A stretch of 64,000 bases of DNA from assembly GCF_963583255.1 (NCBI RefSeq), contig NC_084813.1, forward strand, positions 20,950,002 through 21,014,001, read 5' to 3'. The notes under the pieces were generated by a model. That model was not told where the DNA came from, made no database searches, and worked only from the letters and a program-made list of their open reading frames with translations. The position numbers were made by a program, and so were the translations under genes. The stretch comes from Pyrus communis (taxonomy: Eukaryota > Streptophyta > Magnoliopsida > Rosales > Rosaceae). This document shows, piece after piece, positions 55,431 to 64,000 of the stretch (positions are counted from its first letter, which is position 1; each line of letters starts with the position of its first letter).

Positions 55431-57870
55431 GGAAAACAAAGAAAATCTTAAAGGCTACCTAGAAGACTACTCTTCAGTAGCTTGGATATCTCACGACTAC
55501 TCAATCACCACACCTTCAGTAACCGCGACGCTCTCAGTAGCAGCATCATCCGGTGTTTCACCCCTAACTGCTCCAGCCTGGGCACCAACTTATTCGACTA
55601 CTTCACCAATAGAAACCTCAAAAGTAAAGGTAAGCAAATCTTCTAAAGAAATAGAAAATGTCTCAAAATCTTTACTAGAAAACTCTAAGTTAGACGGTCG
55701 CCCAAAGAGATGGTCTACATATCCCAGCTTGTAGAAATCAACTTGACTCTGAGTAAACGAAACCTCGAACCCTTCAACTGCTCATTCTCCTCGAGCAGAC
55801 AAGCATGAACCCGTTGCAGCTTCTCCACTTCTTTCTTCAGACTGTTGTTGATCTTTAAATCACCTTGGAGTTCCTACACTTAAGGCTCAAGCCTATTAAT
55901 GACCTTCTTGAAGCGGATCACTTAGTTGTAAGCAGCGATCAATTCTTCATCATTTGCGTAAATAGTGGAGCGGAGCTCATATACGACACGCTCAAGGTCT
56001 TCAATCTGAGGTATGCAACACCCGATCTTCTTCTCTGCACTTTCATACTTTGTTTAAATCGCGTCAAGCCTAGTCTTTAAATGCACGATCTCTTAGTAAT
56101 CGATCTCAAGCTGCAAAGAAGTGGAGGCGTAAATATTAGACCATTTCAAAACAGCAAGCTCAGATTCCAACTTCTTGATTTTCTCGGTCGATGAGTAAAC
56201 TTCGGCTACCACGATTCTTACCATTTCCTTGGCAGCCTTAGTATCCTCTTAATCAAGGAACATAGACTCAGCTACTAGAATCGCCGTTTTCTGCATCATA
56301 GCTAGTAGAGCAGTCCTCATATACTCAGTCTATACTTCGCAAAAGAACTTAGGCCAACAACCCCCTCGACGTCATCAACAAACTTAGCACACACATTTAT
56401 ATCCTCGAGCAGATATGGTCTCAAGAGTGCACAAATCTCAACAGTTTCCCCAAAAACTGACTTGGTGGATTTCTCACAACTGTCCGCCGCACGAGCAGTT
56501 TCCTTCTTTTCAGCAGACGAATTGGCCTCAAAAGCAGATGGAACGGGTTTTGGCACTATTTCAGCAGGCAAATACACCTTGTCACTCTTCATACTAGCAA
56601 GCTTCTCCAATGGTGAACCAGACTTTGCTCCAAACAGACGTTTTGACACAAATTTCAGCACTATGGGCATAAAGGAACTTCTACGCTGAGCAATCCTATC
56701 AGCAATCGAGCTAGCCAACTTTGAAACGGCAGGCGTCACCCGTACGGATCTAGTAGCCTTATCATTCTCACCTTTGGGAGAAGTTAAGTCAATCATAAGC
56801 TTGGGAGCAGCCAACGAATCTTTGTGAGCAGCGAAAGAAGTCTGTGGTTTTTTCTCAGCCGGCGTCTCTTGAGCAGGCGGGGAAGAACTCTTTTTCCCAC
56901 CTTCATTTGTAACAAGCTCCACCATAGTGATAGGACAAGTCAACGCCTCAGCCTTTATTCACTTTATCTTCTATCTTGGGGACAGCCCACCTTTCTCCCT
57001 ATAAAGAGGATTAAGCAGCCAACGTCACTCCCGATACTCAAAGGGAATGCCTAGTACGATATGCACCTTCCTTATGTCTGGAGAAGTCTTAGGAGTAAAG
57101 CCAAATTCTGAATCTGCAAAAGCAGCATAAGATAACTAGAAGATTAGAGAGTAGCTTAGCGCAAATACAAAGCAGCTGAGAGATTAAGCAGCCTACTTAC
57201 CGGATATAGACATGTTATTCCGTTGAGAGTGTGAGTGAAGTGTGTCAAAGATGGTAGCAACTGTGAGCCATGTGGTAGGGCTCGGAAAACCATCAAGTTC
57301 CAACCTTACTACTTTGTGTTGGGATTTACTTTTCCCATGCATTGTTTCTTCTAGGAAGTACTTTACTCTATGAAGTGTGCCCTCCCTCAATGTTCTCCAA
57401 ATACGATTCGTGTGATGGTGGGATTTCTAAATCTAAGCTAGTTTTTTGACTTAGATCTAACCGTCAACGAATTTTGGTACTTCTTTGACATAGGCCACAT
57501 CGAGGGAGTTGAGCAGACCTCAACGAAATCTCTAAACAAATCACCAGAACCAGCTTTGAAGTAGCCAACCTTGCTCAAAGACCCGCCTTGACGATACAAT
57601 GGCGGCACCCCATCATCATTCTTGTGGCTTGAGGAAAATATGCTTGAAGAAATTCTGCAAAGACGCAAAAATTCGTTAAACGGCTGCTTGTGAAAAAAAA
57701 ATAAAAAAGGGCTCGGCACAACAAGCCTCACGGTCCAAGCAACTCTCGGCCTCTTTCTCTTTCTCCTCTTGAACAAGGGCCCAGGCTCGTAAGCAAATAA
57801 AATAAAATAAAATAAAAACAAAAGCAGCCAACGGCCCGTAGCTTAGTCCGATTCCATAGCCCAAAAATCC
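55430..57870 (-). pseudogene. Antisense gene (aORF) of the Tat-type element, with an intron
   Basis: The minus strand between integrase and the 3' LTR carries a gene-like series of frames. About 57700-57440 reads FNEFLRLCRISS and GYFKAGSGDLFRD. 57390-57201 ends NNMSISG at a donor GTAAGT. An 87-bp intron (57200-57114) ends TTTTGCAG and joins in frame to SEFGFTPKTSPD. A TGA then replaces the expected Trp in EYREWRWLL. 56943-56317 is a 208-codon open stretch (SKLASSIADRIAQRR, AKSGSPLEKLASMKSDKV), followed by a coiled-coil-like region to about 55430. Antisense frames at this place are known in Tat-lineage elements; their function is unsettled. Confidence 0.7.
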
Positions 57871-57916
57871 CTTGGCCTATTCCTCTTCTTCCTTAGGCAC
57901 GACCCCGAGCTTCGCT

Positions 57917-58535
57917 TTACAAAAAAAAAAAAAAAAAAAAAAAAAAGGCCCTCGCCTCGCCCCCTAGCTCGACACCAGCTTGGGCCAAGCCCAAACCACG
58001 ACACCCAAACAAATCAACTCTCAGCCCAAGCCGAGATAGGAGCTGTGCCAAAATCACAAGCCTATCCCACGACAACCCTTGTGTCGTGACCTTTCCAAGA
58101 CCTTTCTCACACTTCCTCGACCACTTGTCAAGCCAATTTAAAGCCCCGAGGCTCCCAAAAAAATTAAGAAGACAAGGAAAATTAATTTTTTTTTCTTACC
58201 TTGAAGTGGCGTGAAGACAAAGCAAGCAACGAAAGACGATCCTTTGCACGGGCAAGAGTAGAAGATTGCTAGGGGAGGGGGAACAAATATCCTCTAAGCT
58301 TTCTCTCTCTTGTAGGGAAAAATAAATCGCTCTCCAAAGTTGATTTCATAATCTACTTAAGGTAGACTTAAATAGGCTTTGAGAGAAATTTATTTCCCTT
58401 TCCTAGAAGGATTTAATTTCCAATTAAAGAAGGAATCAACATCAAAATATGAAACAATCCAATGTTTCCTAAAGTAAGAGGATCTCTACATCTATTGCCC
58501 TTTCCTGCGAGCAACCCAACAGGTGTGGGGGCATT
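57917..58535. other. 3' non-coding region and antisense-gene leader of the gypsy element
   Basis: An A run (57920-57946) is followed by the leader of the antisense gene, with the donor-like CTTCAAGGTAAGAAAA (minus strand, about 58190-58206), and the polypurine-like GGTGTGGGGGCATT directly before the 3' LTR. The same block occurs at 7965-8524. Confidence 0.6.
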
Positions 58536-59125
58536 TGTGGAGCCAAAAATGATCCAGAAAAATATGGTGGCGACACGTGGATTCTAAGGTAAAAAGATAA
58601 AATTACCCTCGAGGCACACCAAAGCTTTTATGCGCGAGCAGCAAACAATCATCACTCAATCAAGGTCAAAAGTAATCAAAATAGGTATTTATTCAAAACC
58701 TATTTCATTTATGCTCATCAAATCCTCCCCACAAGGTAACTCCCAATTATTTCTTTCAAATTATATTAATTGGCTAATTAATTGATTTACTACTCAATTA
58801 ATTTATTAATTAGCTAATTGATTGTAATTAACACCAAAAAATACCTCATATGGTTGGTCTTCATTCTCCTAATAGGTCCGGCCATACCCCTATAAATACC
58901 ACTTCATTTTCTCCAAAAACCTAAGTTGAATCCTCTTGCAAAATTCTCTAAATTCTCCAAACATTTTTCCCTCAAAATTCTAACTTTGGCATTGATGGTT
59001 CTTCGGCTTAAGCCCTCCCTCATTCATCGTGGGTTCATGAGGCTCTTGGTCTTGACCTCAGGTGTTAATTGTTTTTGCAGGTGCATTTTCATCCATGAAC
59101 AAAAAGGAAGATATTTGCATCCACA
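58536..59125 (+). repeat. 3' LTR of the gypsy element
   Basis: 590 bp, aligned with 47021-47632; begins TGTGGAGCC and ends TTTGCATCCACA. Confidence 0.92.
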
Positions 59126-59703
59126 AACATCATGTGTGACTCCATGGGATTTGGCCTTTTCCCTTTGGCTCTTTTCGTTTCAACACAGATTTACAATGAT
59201 AAAATAGCCATCGCCTCTATCCAATAAAAAATCACCTCCATTTTTCAAACACATTTCACTTGCAAACACTGTGCCTTTTCGGCTCTTCCCTCTTTCATGT
59301 GGAAATTAAAAGAGACTTACACAAAACGAGATCATTGCACGCAAAGTTTAAGTTTAATAGTGCAGAGTAATGTGTACTCTTTTTTCTATTAAAAAAAATG
59401 CGTTATTAGCCTGGAAAGGTATAATGACGACAAGTTTGTTGCATATAAATTGCTCTTGTGAAAACTTAGACTAAGAGAGGTTCATTGTCACGTGGTGGCT
59501 AAGTCTAAATCTAGTAGCTAGTGCATTGTTACGTGCAAGTTTCTCTTCATATGTTAATATATTATTCCATAAGAGCATCACAATGACAATAAACTCATTT
59601 TATTTAAGTATTCTTAAAAATCTAGATTGAGAAGCAACAAATTACCACAAATCATAAAGAGAAACGTAAGGGTTACAACTTGAAGTGGACATTAATAATT
59701 TTA

Positions 59704-59824
59704 GAGAAGTGTTATTGACACTTCAAAAATCTCATTCTACACTCCTCACAAGTGTATTTTTCTTTCTAAATATTGAAAGTTTGGAGTGCCGAATAAGAAA
59801 TTTGGAGTGCCAATAACAATTCTC
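59704..59824. mobile_element. hAT-type MITE (121-bp family), copy 3
   Basis: 121 bp, ends GAGAAGTGTTATT and AATAACAATTCTC, with 8-bp duplications TAATTTTA at 59696-59703 and 59825-59832. Confidence 0.9.
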
Positions 59825-59996
59825 TAATTTTATTGTGATTAATATAGTATAATAATAGGGATTTGAAAAATGAGTGAGGGTTGTGAGAGTGCGTGAAGAT
59901 GAGAAATGTTAATAGGACTCTTACAAAAATTAAATTTTTTATGTACCTTATGTCACTATATGTTTTAAAATTAATACTTATACTAATATTATAAAA

Positions 59997-60117
59997 GAAA
60001 TTGTTATTGACACTTCAAAAATCTCATTCTATACTCCAAACGTTTTATATTTGGAAAGAAAAATACATTTGTGAGGAGTGTAGAATAAGATTTTTAAGAT
60101 ACCAATAACATTTTCCA
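59997..60117. mobile_element. hAT-type MITE (121-bp family), copy 4
   Basis: 121 bp with 8-bp duplications TTATAAAA at 59989-59996 and 60118-60125. It contains ACATTTGTGAGGAGTGTAGA in the same orientation as copy 2. Confidence 0.88.
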
Positions 60118-60352
60118 TTATAAAATACTGTATCAAAATTATAAAATGACAGAGTTCATAAAGAATTTTATTTTTGAAAATCTTCGTTAGTAGTTTTTTG
60201 TATGAGGATAGAAAGCTTTATGATCGAAAAGACATTCACGTCAAAATGCATGCACTCTTCATCATATTGCCTCTGCCTCCCCATAATCCTTCTCTATTTT
60301 TAATTTGACACGTGATTTGAATATTTCATATTCTCAATTCTAAATTATTATA

Positions 60353-60505
60353 GGGAATTTTAACGAAAAATTCATGATACTGTTAACTTTAATGAAAAAT
60401 CATATTTTTACACTAAAAAGTCAATTCTGGTACTATTTACTTTACCCTTTATTTTGTCCTTATCGTTAAACTCAAAGTTTTCAAACCATTTTCATTAGTT
60501 TTCCT
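60353..60505. mobile_element. MULE-type MITE, 153 bp
   Basis: Starts GGGAATTTTAACGAAAA and ends TTTTCATTAGTTTTCCT, imperfect inverted ends. 9-bp duplications ATTATTATA at 60344-60352 and 60506-60514. Confidence 0.85.
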
Positions 60506-61798
60506 ATTATTATAATCTTCATACAGCTGTTTCAAACTTTGAATGTTACGAGATCAGCACAGTTTTATTCAACTGATCGAACCATTTATGTTAAACCGTA
60601 TACTATTTAGAGTATGACATTGTCAATGTAGAAAACGGTTAAAATTAACACTAAAATCCCAAGTGTGCGTGCTTCTGATAAAGAAACATAACAAGTGCTT
60701 CCTATAAGCACTTCCAACCCTTTTTCAAACAATCATAAACATCTAGTAGTCATATAAAACATTTTTAGTCATTTCATAAATGATCTCAGTCGTGCCCTTT
60801 GTACATATTTTAAAACATATCATTAACATGTATACCCACAATAAACTAGAACGAATCATAAGTTATATTGTATCGAACTCACTTCAAATCCTAAGTGATG
60901 TCATATTTGTGCGAATTGTAACTAAACCTTCCTTCAACCAACTAAAAATCGAATAATGCTAAACCAACTGATCGTGTCCAATTTTCTCCCATATTGCTTT
61001 GGATCCTCTTCACAATATTTAAATTTTTATAGAAACGTCATCAAATTCCAAATGGGTTCCAGCTACACCATAATCTATAAATGGGTAGAATCTTGAATCA
61101 CCATTTCAATTTAAGGGGATCTAGAAAATGAGTGCAACCAAAATTATAGTCTGAGAAACTCTGATGCGATTCAGAAGGGGCATAAATGCCAGAGTCTATT
61201 ATAATTTTTGTTAAATACGAGTTTAAACTACATTATTGTTAATTTATTATAAAGTTTGCTTCTTTCCATCAGTATATATAATACTGTTTCTTAAAAAAAA
61301 AAAAAAATTACAAGTGAATTGGTACGTAGAACTGTTTTGCCAATAATAGTCCTATTACGTCATGAGCCTATAGCCCTATAGTATGATGTGTCACAGGCCT
61401 CATAGTTACCACCATGCCCTTGTTTGCAAGAAACCATCAATGCCATTACACTTACTCACACAAGATATTTTTCTATAATTTAATACATATATCTATATGT
61501 ATGGGGTATTGCTACTTGTCATCATTCATTCTTCAATAATATTTAGTTAACCAAAATTTCCACCAAACAATTACAATATCACTCGATTTTTTTAGGTATT
61601 TTAATGAACGACAGTAATTTTATTGAAACAATCGATATTTCTGAGATTATGAATAATCATAAATAGATTCGTTTTGAGGTTGTAAGTATATTCTGGCATT
61701 GGTAATAAGAGTAATTAACTTTCCTTTAAGCTTTTGTTATAACAAATAAATAGGTTCAGCTTTTCTTTATTTTAAGCATTAACAACACTAGTTGTTGT

Positions 61799-62035
61799 CA
61801 TTTAGTATCACGATCTAGTAGTATTCTTTTTCGTTTGTAAGTAAGATGTCTTATGTTTGATTTTTACTAAAGGTGATTGCTAGCCCATTATGAGACTTAA
61901 CCCACCCTTCACCCTTTTAATGTAGATAATACCGTTTGTTCAAATTTGTTTTTGGGGAGAATCAAACATAAAACCTCTCACTTATAAATGAAGAGGAATA
62001 TCACTAAATTGTAGTACTAAAAAACAAACGACACT
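61799..62035. mobile_element. Foldback MITE with about 70-bp arms
   Basis: The left arm (TTTAGTATCACGATCTAGTA to TCTTATGTTTGATT) is complementary to the right arm (AATCAAACATAAAACCTCTC to TTGTAGTACTAAA). CACTAG flanks both sides, an imperfect target duplication. The repeats at 121-474 belong to the same family. Confidence 0.7.
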
Positions 62036-62231
62036 AGTTTATAGATATTAAAAGAGAAAATATAGGGAAAAAAATTGCATTACATTTACCAGGAGGATAT
62101 ATTTTTGTATAATATAACGTAAATTGTTATTGGATATTTGAAATTTTGAGAATTTGATTTGTAATTTACTTTTAGTTATCGTCTCAATTCAATAAAATTG
62201 ATCACTTTTCATTTATTTTTTTGGCAACTCG

Positions 62232-62455
62232 TAAAGTAATGATATTCATACTATATTTTTATACCATATTTTCATACCACCTTAGGTGACACTTGATGTG
62301 GATAGTTATATCATTTGAATTAATCAGATTTTTAAATTTAGCTCATTATTTAATAAACTAATAATTAAGAAAAATTAGTTAATTAAATGATGATTATGGT
62401 ATACGAGATGTCACCTAAGATGATATAAAAATATAGGATAAATAGCATTACTCTA
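62232..62455. mobile_element. Foldback MITE, about 220 bp
   Basis: The arms TATATTTTTATACCATATTT and CACCTTAGGTGACA face complementary TGTCACCTAAGATGATATAA and AAAATATAGGATAAATA. The exact ends are uncertain; TAA flanks both sides. Confidence 0.65.
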
Positions 62456-64000
62456 AAATATAACGTTTTTTTTTTTGCAAAATAAAAGGAGAGAACATTT
62501 TGGCAATTATGTTTTTCGTCACCAGAAAAAACATCAAAGATGGTTCATATAATTTCAAGGAAAAATCGTACTAAATAATAAATCCAATTGAACTCTGGGG
62601 ACCAGCAGGCCTGCCAAATTTTCCACGGCTAGGTCCCACAATGAATGTCCACAAATATCTCTTGCCATGTGGATCTGTGCGATTGAATGATTACATCAGA
62701 AGCCTTCCTTAAGGCTGTAGACCAATAAAAGCACATTGCAGAAATTTTTGTGTATATGACACTTTTCTATTGTAAAGGGTTGATTTTACCATATACAATA
62801 ATTAAAATAGTACATTTTTTTTTTAGAAAAACAATATATTTTTTATTAAAGAAAATAAGAGAGTTCGGTTAAACTACACAATGAACAGCCTAAGTAAATT
62901 AGCTTTCTACGAGGTCGAACCTAAAATCTTTTACTTAGACAAACTCCAGTGGTGGGTTAAAAGCCAAATTACCCCCTAAAATTTTCCCCCAAACCCACTC
63001 CAACCCAAGGGAAAATTTTGGGCTAAATGCTAAACCAACGCCAAATTCCCCAAAAAATTTAACCCAAAAATCGGAGTGGACTTCACCCAAAATTTAGTCT
63101 ACATATTTATTTTAAAAAAAAATTAATTTAACAAGAAAAATAGCCTAAGTTCATTCTTTAATAATTCAGGGCTAAAATTTTAGGCTAGAACGGTTGGAGC
63201 AGAAAAGCTGTTTCTAGACTAAAATATTTGGCTTTTAGCCCAACCATTAGAGATGGTCTTACAAATGAAAATGAATATCACCAGATCATAATACTTATTG
63301 GATACAATAGTAGATTAAATATATTATACAGTTTTTTAGCATTCTAAACACTCATGTTTAATTAAGTTCGTTAATTTTATTTGATTTATTCAATTTAATA
63401 ACTAAAAATAACACGTAAAAATCACCTCTCTATACACATAAGTGCTGGACAGCTTCTTCTCTCGGCTAACCTGAACTTTATCGGTCATTGTTAAATGATT
63501 TTGTATTATTACTAGTTGGCGTGTTAGTACAACCTTTTTTTTTTTTTTTTTTTTTTTGGAAAATAGTGTAGTAAAACAATTTAGATCGGAGTTTCATGAA
63601 AATATCTGTAACTATCATTGTCAGAGTCCTTGCAAAATATTTACCAATCTTTGGACCCCCATCGTCCTTCACACTCATCATCTTTACAAACTTCAGAAAT
63701 CAAGCTGGTAATTCGTGTTAGTTGGATGTGATAATGTTCATGCCATGTTAAATATAATTTTTACTATTTAAGTAATCACGACAAAAAACTTAATACTAGC
63801 TCAAGCTGTTTAATAACCGTATTTTATTGTGATTGATACACAATACATTGTGAGTCATTCGTGTTACATTCGTATTCATTTCAAGCAACAATCAATCTAA
63901 ACTCAATAATTATGTATTCAACATAAGTTGTTTATGTACTTGTTGGATGTGCATATGGTTTTAGAACAATTTGTGTTACATCCACATTTGTGTCAAGTAA

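Larger units (their letters stand above)
47021..59125 (+). mobile_element. Ty3/gypsy LTR retrotransposon, Tat-like lineage, 12.1 kb
   Basis: LTRs at 47021-47632 and 58536-59125 begin TGTGGA and end TTTGCATCCACA. The flanks AATAT (47016-47020) and AACAT (59126-59130) are a 5-bp duplication with one mismatch. Domain order is gag, protease, RT, RNase H, a second RNase H-like domain, then integrase, which is gypsy order. After integrase comes a long region with a gene on the opposite strand. The extra RNase H and the antisense gene are known traits of the Tat group. All frames carry multiple stops, so it is not autonomous now. Confidence 0.93.
59126..64000. other. Intergenic, MITE-rich, no gene seen
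   Basis: No open frame with recognisable protein texture. The identified pieces are listed separately: two hAT MITEs, one MULE-type MITE, two foldback MITEs and a T run (63535-63558). About 62940-63260 resembles a further MITE with CCAAATTACCCC-like and GAGATGGTCT ends, not delimited. Confidence 0.6.

Noticed and set aside
55402..55734. 110-codon plus-strand open frame in the gypsy element
   Set aside because: It is complementary to the C-terminal part of the antisense gene and resembles no gag or pol domain.

Overview
This is a plant nuclear genome window. It has intron-containing genes, AT-rich spacers full of MITEs, and nested LTR retrotransposons. Several repeats match families I remember as abundant in apple and pear (Rosaceae, tribe Maleae): the 121-bp hAT MITEs, the GGGAATTTTAACG MULE-type MITE, and the AGATCCTCTTTG foldback MITE. 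That placement is an inference from memory; no search was run.

The host-gene content is a tandem cluster of four terpene synthase (TPS) copies, all on the minus strand and all traceable to one seven-exon ancestor of TPS-b (monoterpene synthase) type. TPS2 (16356-19957) is the only copy with every exon, splice site and catalytic motif intact; it predicts 548 aa. TPS1 (1367-4053) is complete apart from one in-frame TAG in exon 4. TPS3 (35933-40832) keeps all seven exons but has two nonsense codons and two 1-bp indels. TPS4 (42470-45168) keeps only exons 1-3, broken by two transposon insertions. TPS3 and TPS4 still carry a plastid-transit-peptide-like leader. TPS1 and TPS2 have lost it and start just before a degenerate RRx8W motif.

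Mobile DNA fills the spaces between the copies. At the left are a decayed U6 snRNA copy, a 1.2-kb MULE with 9-bp TSDs (4683-5903), a segmental duplication split by a Tat-type Ty3/gypsy 3' fragment (7590-9125), a MULE-type MITE with a perfect 58-bp inverted repeat (10410-10583), a LINE remnant interrupted by a hAT element, and a reversed Tat fragment (14364-15490). Between TPS2 and TPS3 lie a Ty1/copia element with intact TSDs (21067-27401) and a second, minus-strand copia element (27488-32780). The second element carries an opposite-strand reading frame with its own TATA-like box. Next is a tandem Cassandra TRIM with three 5S-rRNA-derived LTRs (33444-34417). To the right of TPS4 is a 12.1-kb Tat-lineage gypsy element (47021-59125). 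It has decayed gag and pol, two RNase H-like regions, and an intron-containing antisense gene before the 3' LTR. From 59126 to the end I see only MITEs and AT-rich spacer.

The only gene I would call probably functional is TPS2. The other copies record how such a cluster decays, and the repeats supply both the disruptions and probable substrates for unequal exchange.
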